From Torymus aiolomorphi (lineage: Eukaryota > Arthropoda > Insecta > Hymenoptera > Torymidae), in assembly GCA_036365515.1 (NCBI GenBank), contig CM070874.1, positions 50,102,583-50,166,582 on the forward strand: a stretch of DNA of 64,000 bases, written 5' to 3'. The translations under genes were made by a program, and so were the position numbers. Below the pieces are notes generated by a model. That model saw only the letters and a program-made list of their open reading frames with translations, was not told the origin of the DNA and did no database searches. This document shows, piece by piece, positions 13,180-25,855 of the stretch (its first letter is position 1; every line of letters starts with the position of its first letter).

Positions 13180-13222
13180 ATCCACGAAGACGGACCCGGG
13201 CTTGAACCAGGGCCATCCTTTT
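13180..13222 (-). other. Possible tRNA-like box B segment at the end of the copia remnant
   Basis: On the minus strand the copia reading frame runs into GGCCCTGGTTCAAGCCCGGG. Its GGTTCAAGCCC core fits the pol III box B / T-arm pattern. No box A is seen at the right distance, so this is probably a SINE fragment or a coincidence that truncates the copia RT. Confidence 0.3.
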
Positions 13223-13697
13223 TTCTTAAAATTTTCATACTAATAAACAAATTCAAATCAGATGTAGTTACACTAAATCCAGCTTCAAAAACTCCAACTA
13301 ACTTATCTATAGTTTTAAGATTCCAGACTAATAACAATTCATCGTCAACATACAACGCTAAGTAAACTTTTTCGCCTTTATAGAAACCTACATAAATACA
13401 TTTATCAGCGCTGCTTTGCGTGAAAACTAATCTCTTTATAAAGTGATCGAACTTTTCGTTCCAGCAACGACCGGATTGTTTCAGACCGTAAATCGCTTTG
13501 TTTAACTTTAAAACGAAATGATTCTTATTATTAACAGTTAAACCATCAGGTATTATACGCATATAAATATTTTCTTTAAGATCGCTATTTAAATAAGCAG
13601 TACTGACATCAAATTGCAAAAAGTTTAAATTTTCTTGTACTGCTATCGCGAGAAGAATACGCACTGATTTAAAACGCAAAAATGTCGCTTCACGCAC
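13223..13697 (-). pseudogene. Copia reverse transcriptase fragment
   Basis: The frame carries FDVSTAYLN (the usual form is DVxTAFLxG), then LKENIYM, then KLNKAIYGLKQSGRCW, a block almost universal in copia RTs, and finally YVDDELL, the polymerase box with both catalytic aspartates. These belong to the RVT_2 family, which copies element RNA into DNA inside virus-like particles. After KILRKKDG the frame runs into unrelated, tRNA-like sequence, so the RT thumb and RNase H are missing. Upstream, an open segment reads DDIVREATFLRF, consistent with the normal approach to the RT fingers. The family call is very secure, and loss of function follows from the truncation. Confidence 0.93.
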
Positions 13698-13879
13698 AAT
13701 GTCGTCAAGAGGTTAGTGTTCCAGCGCCATGCACGTCTAAGTACATGATTCCCGTAGCACGCTTCAGCACGCTGTACTCGATCGTTATTCTTCAAATGCG
13801 ATTCGGCCAATCAACACAAGGAGATGTTTCCTCATTACAGAGTAACTTGCGCGGTTGGGTTTACCTGCCCGGCTAGATT

Positions 13880-14343
13880 GAACAACATCGAGAAAATAAT
13901 GACAGGAATACCTCCTGAGAGAAATTCACATCGGCTAGATCAATGTTAGTCAGATTTTGGTGAAGTCTATAGAAATATAGAATAAAAACGAACAGAGTTT
14001 AAATTTGTGTAATGAGAGAAAATTATAATTTATAAATTGTTAAAAAAGAGAATATTAATTATTAAATATTGTTAAATTTTATACCACTACCAAAAATAGG
14101 AAATGAGCTTTGCTAAGTATTCCTAGGAATATTTAAGCAGTAGCAATTCCTATATAGCTACTATAAAATTAATATACTAACCAAATTAATTCTAGTTTTA
14201 AGTTAGTTTTAAGTAGGCCAGACCAACTAACAGGAAAATATGTTTCCACTGCTGGATTACTTTTGTAATGTAAGCTGTGTATAATGGTTGAGAATTTTGT
14301 AATTTATTGTACTTTACCCTGATTAAATAAATAAATAAATAAA
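13880..14343 (+). mobile_element. Probable 3' tail of a non-LTR retrotransposon inserted in copia
   Basis: An AT-rich stretch, unlike the flanking copia-derived DNA, ends TTACCCTGAT followed by AAATAAATAAATAAATAAAT. Such short-repeat tails mark the 3' ends of many LINEs. It separates copia integrase from RT, where these should be joined by a linker. Its left boundary and target duplication are not clear, and no coding domain is left. Plain degenerate copia linker DNA with a microsatellite is the alternative. Confidence 0.45.
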
Positions 14344-14427
14344 TGCATTGCAATTAGACTCGGAGTTGACAGAAATCCACGCATAATCTTTGCTAGTATC
14401 ATTCGTTAAGTTTTCTTTAAAAATTAC

Positions 14428-14734
14428 ATTTCTTGAAAAAGTAATGCGCCTATTATAACGTACAAACGCGTCACATTTAAACGTACGAAAATGTCATAAG
14501 TTAGGTTTCTTTTTAGACCATAGTTCAAATGCTGTAGCCACATCTGAATGCCCACCAGTGTCCGGTTCAAGATGTACATAGCCGTATTTACGGTTTCGGC
14601 CCATAGATGCGTTGGTACTTATAAGTTTCACGCTAACAACATCGTATACGCGCGCTTTCTACAATCGTGCGCATCTCGCATTCCGCGCGGACGTTCTGTT
14701 CAGGCGTGTACGGCGCCGACGTTAAACGCTTAAT
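14428..14734 (-). pseudogene. Copia integrase, catalytic C-terminal part
   Basis: One minus-strand frame starts SAPYTPEQNVRAECEMRTIV, matching the copia block PYTPxQNGxAERxNRT that holds the catalytic glutamate of the DDE triad. A second frame reads WAETVNTAMYILNRT, the block that normally follows within one protein. The two pieces lie in different frames, so there is at least one frameshift between them. A third frame then gives ELWSKKKPN, the usual next conserved block. All the expected blocks are present in order but no continuous frame joins them. The glutamate is retained, while the glycine of QNG has become valine. Confidence 0.85.
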
Positions 14735-14775
14735 TCCTCGAGCATCTAGAAAATTAGTAAAATTCTTATTTTTCT

Positions 14776-15006
14776 ATTCTAAGCCGATCGTATAATTTTA
14801 ATTTTTTTATCGAATTGATTTTTAACTTTATTTCCGTAATTTTGTAAGGCTTCAAACAAGTCGGTTTTGCGCGTATGATATATAGTACACCGTGCGAAAT
14901 CCGGATGCTTGGTTTTTAAAGAATCTCGTACCACCGACAGATATGGTTTGCATCGGCCCACAATGATCGGAATGAATAATTTCACTAGGGGCCACATTCG
15001 CACATT
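14776..15006 (-). pseudogene. Copia integrase, N-terminal half of the catalytic core
   Basis: One minus-strand frame reads VAPSEIIHSDHCGPMQTI, where the D of HSDHCGPM is the first catalytic aspartate, then SVGGTRFF. A frameshift follows, and another frame gives RKTDLFEALQNYGNKVKNQ and KIKIIRSA before a stop. In intact copia integrases IIRSD carries the second catalytic aspartate. Here it reads RSA followed by a stop, so the catalytic residue is lost at the break. The next segment (14734 downwards) resumes with the glutamate block, so some tens of codons are missing or scrambled between them. Confidence 0.88.
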
Positions 15007-15159
15007 TTTTTATCTTCTTAAAAGGCAATTCAAACTATTTTCCGAGCGGACAATTTTCGCAGAAAAAAATCTTTCTTATTATCTATAGATAACCAGAAAC
15101 AACATCGTTTTTCAACAGTTCATGGATACGATCGCATTTACATGACCCATAAGTTCGTG

Positions 15160-15351
15160 CTATAACTTTATCGGTGCACCAGACGCATAGATCGCTTCAT
15201 ATTTTATGATAGATACCATTAACAATTGTATTACATTGTTCTGCTGTTCAATTCCTTGCGCTAACAAAACTTTATCTTTTGAGAAAATACTCGCGTGTTC
15301 TTTATGAAAGACGATGAAATATTCATTTGACATGCATGCACTCGTTGTCAA
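15160..15351 (-). pseudogene. Copia gag-pre-integrase segment
   Basis: The open minus-strand frame contains LTTSACMSNEYFIVF just upstream in another frame and IFSKDKVLLAQGIEQ within it, followed by a segment with hydrophobic spacing similar to the zinc-binding linker before copia integrase. It lies between protease and integrase, where this domain belongs. The histidine-cysteine zinc ligands are not clearly preserved, so the call rests mainly on position and general similarity. Confidence 0.65.
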
Positions 15352-15770
15352 TACATTTTTCTTATACGAAGGGACATATAGAACGTCTTTAATAACGGCA
15401 TCTAGCCATTCGCTATGTACTAGTCATTTTATAAAAATGTTCCCATCCTTCGACATTGGCTTTAATATTTGTTTCGTCACCGAGATAAACATATTCGCCT
15501 TCACAATTAGGCATGCGTTCCTGGAACAACTCGCGGTGGTACGTGAGTTAACGCGAGGCTCCAATGTCTAAAATTCAAGAATTTTTATCGTCTGTTGCGC
15601 CTAAAGAATCGTATTTTTGACTAGCTTCTAAAACACCTATGGGAAAGTTGCGATTTTCTGAAGTTACAAAAGCGCTGAAATTCGCAGTATCCCGTCATTC
15701 AACTGACTATTATCGTTACTATTAAAATTTTTATTTTCGTTTTTATTAACCAAATTTTTTTAGTTTTTAA
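15352..15770 (-). pseudogene. Copia aspartic protease and its N-terminal flank
   Basis: The minus strand encodes ANFSAFVTSENRNFPIG, a stretch ending in DDKNS, a stop where tryptophan is usual (W[IV]LDSGAS), then ILDIGAS, matching the protease active site LD[ST]GAS. After it come LTYHRELFQERMPNCEGEY and VYLGDETNIKANVEG, both ordinary copia protease blocks, and, in another frame, WLDAVIKDVLYVPSYKKNV. The active-site aspartate and GAS are kept, but the S/T between D and G has become isoleucine. Together with the stop and the frameshift, this protease cannot be functional. Confidence 0.85.
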
Positions 15771-16041
15771 CTAACATTCATCACCGAGAGTCAATTTTTT
15801 GTTTAATCATTCCATTTTACAGATACTTTTGAAATTACAGGAATCTACAAATTAATTCTGTTATCTTACAAATTAACTTTTGAAACAAGTAAGAGATGAG
15901 CCCGATCTTGTTTTCACATGTAATTTCAAAGTTCCAGTTATTTGTTCAATTGCAGGTGCAGCCCTTTTAGGTCGTTCTCTTGGTTAAAACAGCAGTTTTA
16001 GAATTATTAATTTTTAAATAATTCTTTTCCTTTTATTTATT

Positions 16042-16310
16042 TTGCTTCCTCCTAGCTTTGTGATAGTAAAAAAAAATTTTTTTTAAATGTGTTAGGAATG
16101 TTGTTTAGCACATTTGGAATCGAAATTCACTATTTTTACAAAATATCCGTATAGATGTGTGTGTGTGTGTGCGTGCGTGTGTGGGTGTATGTCCTTATAC
16201 GCTGATATCTCATGGTCTAGTCGATCGATTTTAACCAGAAGGGGCTCATTTATTTCGAGTTCGCTTATACAGTTGGGGTAGAATCGTGGAAACGCAGGAT
16301 AAAATTGTCT
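16042..16310. mobile_element. GCTTCCTC-family repeat, copy 2 (partial)
   Basis: It begins TTTGCTTCCTCCTAGCTTTG, then has a TG-rich tract (16155-16188), then CATGGTCTAGTCGATCGATTTTAACC. That order matches the elements at 8976 and 41481. No inverted right end is found, so the copy is truncated or diverged. Confidence 0.5.
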
Positions 16311-16661
16311 ACAATTTAGCAAAAACTAATGCCGATAACTATATTTAATCATAAGTTATCGATGAAAACGGAAATTTTGTAAATAGGTTATATTTCGAAA
16401 TTAAAAAAAGATATTGACATAAATATTTTTTTGCTTATAAAGAATATGATGGAATACTATAATTTGCTAAATTTTTATGTTTTTTTATTGATTATTTTTG
16501 GAGAAAAATTCACTATAGCAAATGAACGTGTACTTGTGATTTTATCAGGTATTTTAGCACTAATAAGTTTATTAACTTTAATTGAAATGTATATCTTACT
16601 CTCTAAAACCGCTCTTTTGAAACGTAAACGCAATGTACTTTAAAATGGGGTGAAGCGAGCA

Positions 16662-16893
16662 CACTGAGAAAAATGATGTATTAAAAATTACTATAATATA
16701 TAGGAATATGGGGACAAATCTCAAATACCAAAACTTTTACTATATTTTATAGTAAAAATTGATATATACATAATAAAAATTGCTATGTACATAGTAATTT
16801 TTACTATAAAATATAGTAATAATTTTAGTATTTGAGATTTATCCCCACGTTCCTATATATTATAGTAATTTTAAATCATCATTTTTCTCAGTG
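16662..16893. mobile_element. Palindromic MITE with CACTGAGAAAAATGAT ends
   Basis: Left CACTGAGAAAAATGATGTAT mirrors right CATCATTTTTCTCAGTG. Pairing continues inwards (ATTACTATAATATATAGGAA against TTCCTATATATTATAGTAAT), so most of the element is one long hairpin. It is flanked by CA on both sides, where related elements have TA. Confidence 0.8.
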
Positions 16894-17497
16894 CACCTAT
16901 GGAGTAAATCGTGCAGATTTAAAATAAGGTATCGTTAAAATCTAACAAGTGATAAAAGTTATAGCTATAGTTTTCTACTTATTTATTAATGCGTTTTGAA
17001 ACTGCATTAACAAATCAAAAACATTTACTGATTGAAAAAGGTATTCGATATTAAAACGCTGCTAAGTTTCCTCCACAGGTGTTCTCTTAATCTTAAATTT
17101 TACGGTATTTACTAAAAATACTTTTCTGTTTAATTTATTATAATTCAATATTATAATTATTACATTAAAATGTTACTGTTGGTAATTGGTTGTTGGCCGT
17201 TACTTTCGATACATCAGGAGGAAGGAAAGTGTCAATATATTTGCATTTCTAAGATATTTATGAAAAATCAAATCTTCAGCAATAACTACACATTTACCAT
17301 AATATGGAGTACTATTTTTTTTAATTATAGTAAATTCCATGTTGTTTTTAGAGCGTTAAAGATACATAAGCAATATTGACTTCAAAGTATTGAAAACTTG
17401 AAAAATCAATAACAAAAAGATTTTGACCTTATCCGGTCAAAATCATGTCAATGGGTCCCGAGATCTGTCTGAACACGAGTACATACACGCACACATA

Positions 17498-17697
<200 letters not shown>

Positions 17698-17783
17698 ATA
17701 CATGGAATGCAGACGAATTATAGTAAAAACAGTCAGGCACATTAGTAGCACTAGAGTAGATTCTATATTAATGCTATGAGACA

Positions 17784-17788
<5 letters not shown>

Positions 17789-17839
<51 letters not shown>
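17789..17839. repeat. (TG)25 microsatellite
   Basis: Perfect TG tract about 90 bp downstream of the AC tract and complementary to it. Confidence 0.98.
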
Positions 17840-17844
<5 letters not shown>

Positions 17845-17849
17845 AACTG

Positions 17850-20797
17850 GCATTTAGAATATTAATCTGGGACATCGCTTGGGCAAAGGACGGCAATGAT
17901 GCCGACGGTGAGATATTAAGTAGCAAGACATTCACGTGTATGCACGTGCACCACAGTGAATACTGTATATTAATGAAATCTGATAAAGTATGGTGCTTTG
18001 TAGACACATATTAATCCAGCCAAACTTGACCTATTTATTGTACCTGCATACTTCCGATTTATGAGAGTTTAAAGATTATGTAGTTACATGCGGGTGATGG
18101 CAGGGCTGTCCCTCATGCTCAGAGTTTGTTTAGTTTCAAATTGTTTATCTCCCTTTACTGTGTTGCGTACTTGTAAGTCGGTTCAGATGAAGTTTCAGTT
18201 TATGATTGCTTGATAAATTAGTCCGTGTGAGAGCAAAATAGTGATTCCTGGTTTTTAACGAATAAGTGGAATCCGTAAGATTTAGGTAAATTGCTTGCGT
18301 TTGGTCAATTAACTTTGAAAGGCTTATTCTATTATTATTCATAAATTCTTAGTTTTGTAGAGTAAAGGATCCTTGGGTGACCCTCTACAAAAGGGGTGGG
18401 ATAGTTTTTTTTTTAATTGTAATACTAATCATAAAAAATTCCTTAAAAAATAAAAAAAGTTGATTTTTCGTGATTCTCAAAAAATTTGTTTTTTGAGTCG
18501 GTTAAGCTCGATTTCACGGGTCAAGCGGGTATTGTGCGTCCGAGAATCGGCACAGCCTGTCCGAAAATGACCCACTGGGCCCTTAAAATTGTACTTTGCG
18601 GACTCATAACAGTCCCTAAAACACGTACTTTATGGACACGTACATCGAAAAATACTATTTGACTCGATAATGTTGTTCCGATTTTCTTTTTGGCTGTCTT
18701 TTTTTGAAATGCCACTCCAAAAAACGGGCATAAAATATGTTCACTAACAACGTATTTCGTATATAATCGTCGCTGTGAGAGCGCGTGATTCATCGTGAGA
18801 CGTGAAAAACGCGTGATGCCCAGTTTTATGCACTAGGTAGATGTACATTTACAGATCATTTTTGCTTTTTAAAAAATTCAAGCTACAATCCTTTGTCATT
18901 ACTTGCACTTATTAAACTTTGAATAAACTACTTTAATAGCTTTAAAGTTATTTCAAATCAGTACCAAATCTCATCAATTGAACGGATAAATCAATAAATT
19001 ATATTGTAAGGATTTTAATCTATAACTTTTAGTTGTTATATTATTACACTCTCAAGAACAATCTCATTTTAAAATAATATTGTCCAATGAATATAGTAGT
19101 TGGTGTCTATAGTGTGGATATTGAAATTTCAGAAAATAATGAGAAATTTACTTATTCAGATCCTTTGAGAAACGGAATTTATAAAATTATATTTGTTAAA
19201 AAAATATCAGTGACACTCTATGTAACTATGAAATGTTCATATGGTTTAAGTATAGAACAAAACACGTAGAAAGAACGTTATTAAATCTACTGTATATAAA
19301 CTCTCTTTTATAGTCTAGCGTAAGTAAAGTACAAGTCAAACAGTATTTACCTTTTTTTATCCACTTGATTATATGTAGTAGAAATATGTTCCAAACTTAC
19401 CTGTAACAGAAAAAAAAACTTTATATAGATGTATGCATGTGATCTTAAAACGTATACAGTAAATCGATTTTTATGAGTACTTGTGTAAATACTTGATATT
19501 TAATATCAATAAATAAATGGATTCGTTATTGCAATGTTAATACTTTCGTTATAAAAACGAATAATTCATATTAAATTTTAAATAGGACAACAAATCTTAA
19601 AATTCTTTACCTTTCTTCAACTTTAAGTTAAAGAGAGCTTTGTGAGTTAGAAACGATTAATAACTTTATAATTAATGAGGTATAAAGTATTCATCTTGAA
19701 CACCTTTCCAATGGATTAGCGAGAGTCACAAAGTAGTTATGTGCCTGTCAAGACTTAAGTGGTAATTAGCATTCATTAATTATCGTCTCTACGACTCCGG
19801 GATTCTGTTTTCAAGCAAGTAATAGAATACAATTTCCTCGTGTTTCGATGTATATATGTATGATCTTATGAATGTATAATGTACGTAAGTATGAATGGAC
19901 ACTCAACCGACAAAACATTGATGGAACAATTCAAACTTTTAGTACGTGTAATCGGGGCTCCGACAAGGTTAGATTAGCTCAATGATTAGTTAGGCGTAAT
20001 TGGCGTTCTAAAAACCAACCTAATCTTTAGCGAGCCCTATTACCGTTACATTCCCTAATACTGATGTCAAAAATAATTATTAAGATAACAAAAATCGAAT
20101 AGAAAAAACAATCATTTTTAGCCCTTCAAAAATTTATATTGCCAGTTTACTAATGCAATGAATAAGCACGTTTCGGAGCACGTGCCCTTAAAGCAATTTT
20201 CAGCTCTTTTCTCGGTAATTTTCACTTAATATAAAATATAATAAGATTTGATTTATTTAAAGAAAAATTAATTAATAAAATTACTTCTGAAATGTTTTTA
20301 TTTAGTTAGTTACATTAAATTTGTATATGTTTAGAAATTGTCGAAAAGAAAAGTAAATTTCTTTTACAGAGAATGTCTACCTTCAAAGCAACTTATTAAG
20401 ATTATAACGAAACTATGTTGTTTACAAACAATATCTTTGTGTTTGCTCTCATCTCCATAAACCTTCCGTCCATCGTGAAAACAACAATCTTCTAGAAAGC
20501 CCCAAGATCGAAATTATTAATACAAATTCAACGCCGTTAACTGGATCTGTTCGCGGACAGTCTCAAGTATCCTTGTGTTTCAACGCATCACTGTAATCAG
20601 AAAAAAACTTGGATTATTTCTACTTTCTCCACTCGGAATCTCATTTTGACCCTTGTGGATCCTAATGGACTCAAGACCCATGCATATATAGTATATACTA
20701 GGGTGATCCTGTCCCCCTGCGAGCTTCGAGCGCCAACCACTCGTCTTTTACGAAAAAGATCGTGAAGTATACAAAAAATAACGCGTGCGTATCTCAT

Positions 20798-20835
<38 letters not shown>

Positions 20836-23800
20836 GTGCTTGTGCGGGATGCAAGATGTTATTGAATCTGTATTCGCATTGTATTCCCCCTCTTTCTCTT
20901 TCCCCCCTCTCTTACTCACTGACTGCTTCGCGTGCAAATCCATCAAAGAAAAGTCAATACACCTACGGCGACGCGACCATTTCGAGGGTGGAGGCGTGCC
21001 CGTTGTTGCAATGTACAAAATTGAAAAGTCCTGATTTAACGGTGAGCAGGAAGAGTTAAGAGTAGCAAATGGAATGTAGCAGTGGTCATAAGCATTTTTA
21101 AAATAAATTATTAAATGCTACTTGTTTTTGCGAAGAAAGTTTATTATAAAAGAGTTCTTTACGCAATAATTCAGAATAGTCTTTCACTTTTAGTCGTGAA
21201 TTACATTATCAGAAGTCAACAAATTAAAAATTTTACTTTCTGGAACTTATAATAGGGTTTTAATGGTTAAAAGTTGTAATTTTTGCACGAATGGAACTTG
21301 CGCTCGATAACTTTAAAAATTTTATTCTTCAGAAGCATTAAAAAGATTTGATACCCTACCCTACTTTTGGCGATGTACTGGATAAGAAAAACAACAACAA
21401 GAAAGTGTTTTAATAGAAATATTAAAGGGAAACAATAAAGCGAAAGAATAGATCGAAGATTTTTATTTGGAAAGTGTAATTACTTTATCTGGGTTTGAAC
21501 GCTGGTTAATACTAAAGTTTTATACTAACATGAAATTTTATTCAAGCTTTAAAACTACTATGAGACTTTCAAGTAGTTTTAAAGAAACGTAATTTCTTCC
21601 GCGAGAATCGTCAATTCTACGTCTCAGAATAATGCAGAAATCATTGCAGAGAACGTGAATGGTCAATAGCCATCGTTTGTACAAAAATCTAATTTAATAA
21701 AACGCCAATTTATTCGAAATACCCAAGAAACTCAAATGGGAACAAGTTAAATCTTGTTTGTGAAGAGAATTACTTTACTTTTCTCAAATTTCAAGAACAA
21801 CTGTTCTGTCGAAATATCTAGATAATAGAAGGAAACTGGCCAAATAAGAGATAATTTTGTCACAGATCAGACGATATTAATTAACTTCTGATATATAAAA
21901 CTTGCAAGCTATCGAGCTGATTTTTTCATGCAAATTGAATTAAAAATTTGGGTATATTGTCACATTTTAATAAATAGTGCGTTAATTGACGAATTTAAGC
22001 GGACATGTAATAGACCTCCGCTGCCACGATTTTCGCCTCAATGCGTATACATAGCCATGCACGAGCAGACACAGGAGCGCGGGAAAGCAAGCGTGTTTAA
22101 TTACGGTTGAAGTAGCGTAGGGAATCAAGTGTGCCAATCGAAAGTACACCCCATCCTATGCATGCGCAGGTACTATATAGAATTCCAATGTGCGCTAGCG
22201 TTTGTCATGCGCTTTCAAGTTTGCCAGTGTAAGATTAACGCGGTGTTGTGGTGTGGACGACTCGCGCATAATATATATTAGCTCCGACTGTTTATGAAGC
22301 AGTTAACGCATTGTCCAACGTGTATTTGTTTCTCGCTCGGACGAGGGACAGGAATGCACGCACGTATGCGGGAAACCCAAATGCTTGAAATTTGTACGTT
22401 TGTTCGTAGAGGGGAGGGGCGAGCGTTCATACGTACGTACTGTGTACGTGATATAATCTGTGTACTCTCGCGTGATAACGAGTACGTGAATTGCCTGGCG
22501 CATTCAGGTTGCTAAGCAGATTCGGGATTTTGCGCTCGGGACCGACCGGCTTTTGTTTTCTTTATCAGTGTAAACGTTTTTTCTTGCTATGTTTTAACTG
22601 TTCCTTTTTTACTGGATGGATGCGATTATTTGGAGCATGAATAGTTAATAATGTAATAAATGAAATGGTCCCAAAAATTTTGAAGGACATTCATCATCTG
22701 AATAGTTCATTTATGAAACATTAAAAGATTGTAAATGGCTGTATCTTAAATGTTAAATAGACGATGAAAAGAAAATTAATTACTATTCTGTATTACTTAT
22801 TATACATATATTTCTTATATTTATTGAAGTATTTAGTATTATTTTTACATATGCAGTTAATTAAATACATTTTTCTATATAATTAATGTGCCTTTTTTCA
22901 TGCAGCACAAAGATAAAGATTTAAAATGTACAGCAATCTAACCAAGAGTAGAATAACCTGCAAAAAATAAAAATTAAATTCATTAAAAGTGAATAAGACT
23001 TTATTAAAGCAATTTTTCAGTCGCGCGAGTTCACGAAGCAGCAATTAGCTTCCCAAGTCGTATTAAACGTGTATTTTAGCGTGGAAAATACAGTCAAATT
23101 TTAGTTTCTTTTCCAACGGCGCGAGATTCGATTAGCTGGATGAGCTCATTTGTTGATGTAGCCTTATGCGAGTGAAATTCGTTTCGCGCGAATGAATATT
23201 AAGTTGTCATTTAGCCGAAAATGGACAGCACGGTGTTGCTACACGCCTGCAATGAATATACGTCACGCGTTATGTCAGATTATGTCTGATACGAATGAGT
23301 TTGGGGATCGTGTACATTTATATAGAGTCTGTAAAAAGTACTGCTCTCATGTAAACAAGTAGCTTTTTTAGCGGAGATAGCTATAGGTTTGAGGTAGCTA
23401 CTAATTCATAAAAAGTAATATTCTACTATTAATCTTAAAAACATCTAAAACCAATTTGAATCTTTTTTTAATTTATTAAAATCAGCTTTTTTATGATTCA
23501 TTTTTTGATAAAATAGAATAGAATTAATTTTTCTGATTCTATATCAAAAAGAATGGCACTGGAGAGGATGAGAATCTGAATAAGTGATTTTCCACCATAC
23601 GTATATTCCAAGATTTTCAGTAATCGTTCTTGCATTTGACATTTAAATTTGAAGAATCAAAACAGAAAATCTAAAATTTTAATTTCGAAATTCAGCATGT
23701 GAAAAATTCGATAAGTTATTCTAAATAAAAAAGTAAGATGAGTTTTATGTCTCTCTAATAGATAATTCATAGAGTTATATTATTAAGTAGGCTTTGAAAA

Positions 23801-24215
23801 ATGTAGTACGGGTGTATTACACAGCACGAGCTCATGGATACACGTATAGGTATACATAGCTACGTGTACCCACAAATAATGAAGAATTTGCAAAAAGCTG
23901 GACACAATAGGTATTACAGAAAGTATGCCACAATATTTTCAGAAAGATTTCAGAAAATCTAAGATTTCTACTGCGACAACATTGAAAATAATTTTTTTTT
24001 ACCAGCTTTCACAAACGTTATATAATACGAGTAGGTCCTGACGTTCCTACATTTTACAGTAATTTTTTCCGTACTTGTAATATATTTTGTTAGAGCATTT
24101 GTGTACGACAGTGTACGCTTAATGCAAATGAGATTGATTTAGTTATGCTGAAAGTCTTGAAAGAATTACTTAAGAAGATACAGAAACTTATATACAATGA
24201 TATAGGTGAGAGTTG
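17850..24215. other. Long stretch with no recognised gene or element
   Basis: AT-rich and stop-dense. A TG microsatellite lies at about 20804-20837 and creates the open frames around it. A GC-richer, CpG-containing patch lies at about 21990-22520, with opposite-strand short frames (22294-22515 and 22303-22503) that lack any known motif. No retroelement domain was recognised here. Confidence 0.5.
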
Positions 24216-24305
24216 CCAGATTCCGGTCATCATCTACCTATATAGGCGAGCGGCGAATCCACAAAAAGATGCACAAAAAATCCAGTTGACCGACCACGGA
24301 AAGAC

Positions 24306-25464
24306 CCCACGTAAAAAAAGTTGAGATCACAAAAAGATCGCTTTAAGATATGTCTCGATTATGGCACTATTTAATACTTTTTAAGATGAAATGTCTCAAC
24401 GAATAATTAAGATGATTTTAATATTTTTTTAATCATCGCTACATTTGGCCTTTTAAAGCATTTTTAAGATGGTTTTCAGACATACGAAATTCATTATTTA
24501 ATATCATTTTAAGATAAATTTGAGATGCTTTTGAAATGAATTTGAGACGAATTCGAGACGAACTTTCGTACTAAATTTAAGATGATTTTGAGATTTTATG
24601 ATGATAAGATTAATTTGAGACAAACTTTTATGACAACTTTAAGATGTTTGAAAAATGAATTGATTCCAAAAATAAAAAAAAAAATTTTTTTAATCATTTC
24701 TTTAAACCCGATTAAGGAATTTATACCAAAAGCAAGACAAGCCTTAAAGTTTAGACTCTTGTTAAAGAGTGATTTAAAGGCTGAATCTCTCGGACTTATA
24801 TACTCTCAACGTTTCAATGTGTTTAGGGGTGCCCCGATCGATGCGCCGCGTAGCGTTTAACGACGGTAACAATCGATCGGAAGTAACCGAACTCATGGTT
24901 GTCATTTGCCGTCGCTACGCGGCGCATCGATCGGGGCACCCCTAAACTCATTGAAACGCCGAGAGTATATAAGTCCGAGAGATTCAGCCTTTAAATCACT
25001 CTTTAACAAGAGTCTAAACTTCAAGGCTTGCTTTGCCTTTGGTATAAACCCCTTAATCGGGTTTAAAGAATCGATTAAAAAATTTTTTTTAATAAATTTA
25101 AAAATTTTCGAATCAATTCATTTATCAGACATCTTAAAGTTGTCATAAAAGTTTGTCTTAAGTTAATCTTATCATCATCTTAAAAAATCTAAATATCATC
25201 TTAAATTCAGTACAAAAGTTCGTCTCAAATTCATTTCAAAAGCATCTCAAATCTATCTTAAAATGATATTAAATAATGAATTTCGTATGTCTGAAAAACA
25301 TCTTAAAAATGCTTTAAAAGGCCAAATGTAGCGATGATTAAAAAAATATTAAAATCATCTTGATTATTCGTTAAGACTTTTCATCTTAAAAAGTATTAAA
25401 TAGTGCCATAATCGAGATATATCTTAAAGCGATCTTTTTGTGATCTCAACTTTTTTTACGCGGG
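24306..25464. mobile_element. 1.16-kb near-perfect palindrome inserted in the foldback element
   Basis: The left arm starts CCCACGTAAAAAAAGTTGAG and the right arm ends CTCAACTTTTTTTACGCGGG. Pairing runs inwards for about 545 bp to a GC-rich inner segment (GGGGTGCCCCGATCGATGCG against its inverse) around a spacer of about 50 bp. The open frames 24582-24860 and 24906-25148 are the same arm read in two orientations and need not be genes. The termini are not assigned to a known family. Confidence 0.85.
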
Positions 25465-25627
25465 ACGTCAGGATGAAACCAATTCGGATAGATGTGTTAT
25501 GTTGTTGCGAACCAAAATCCATCATGACATTTTTTCGCCCCGATGGTCAGTAATTTATTATTAACAAAAAACTTGTAAAATTATAAAAATTTTAGAAATC
25601 GATGCTTGAACGAATTTGTTAGGTAAA

Positions 25628-25855
25628 TTGGGCAAAAATAACAACTTTTTAACTCTTGTTACTCTTTGAAAAACACTCCGTTTTCGAGCTACAAACGGTT
25701 TAAAGTCGAAAACTTAGCGTACCCAGAAATAGCTTGTTTTAGTCATTTTTCGACTTTAAATTTAATTTAGACATTGCTTGTAGCTCGAAAACGAAGCGCT
25801 TTTAAAAAAAAAATAACGAGAGTCAAAAAGTTTCTCTTTTTGCCCAATCCCTTCT
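25628..25855. repeat. Inner hairpin of the foldback element
   Basis: TTGGGCAAAAATAACAACTT and CCGTTTTCGAGCTACA on the left pair with TGTAGCTCGAAAACG and TTTCTCTTTTTGCCCAA on the right. Inside, CGACTTTAAA pairs with TTTAAAGTCG. It lies between the arms of the outer element, as its core or as a further insertion. Confidence 0.7.

Larger units (their letters stand above)
13223..15770 (-). mobile_element. Ty1/copia retrotransposon remnant (pol region)
   Basis: On the minus strand, in the order expected for copia pol, there are an aspartic protease (about 15600 to 15355), a gag-pre-integrase segment (15351-15160), an integrase (15005-14430) and a reverse transcriptase (13697-13223). Frameshifts and stops separate these blocks. 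A sequence ending in AAAT repeats (13880-14343) sits between integrase and RT. RNase H and both LTRs were not found, so the copy is truncated at least on its 3' side and cannot move by itself. Confidence 0.9.

Noticed and set aside
24582..25148. Two similar 80-92 residue frames facing the same direction
   Set aside because: They come from opposite arms of one palindrome and have no recognisable domain.
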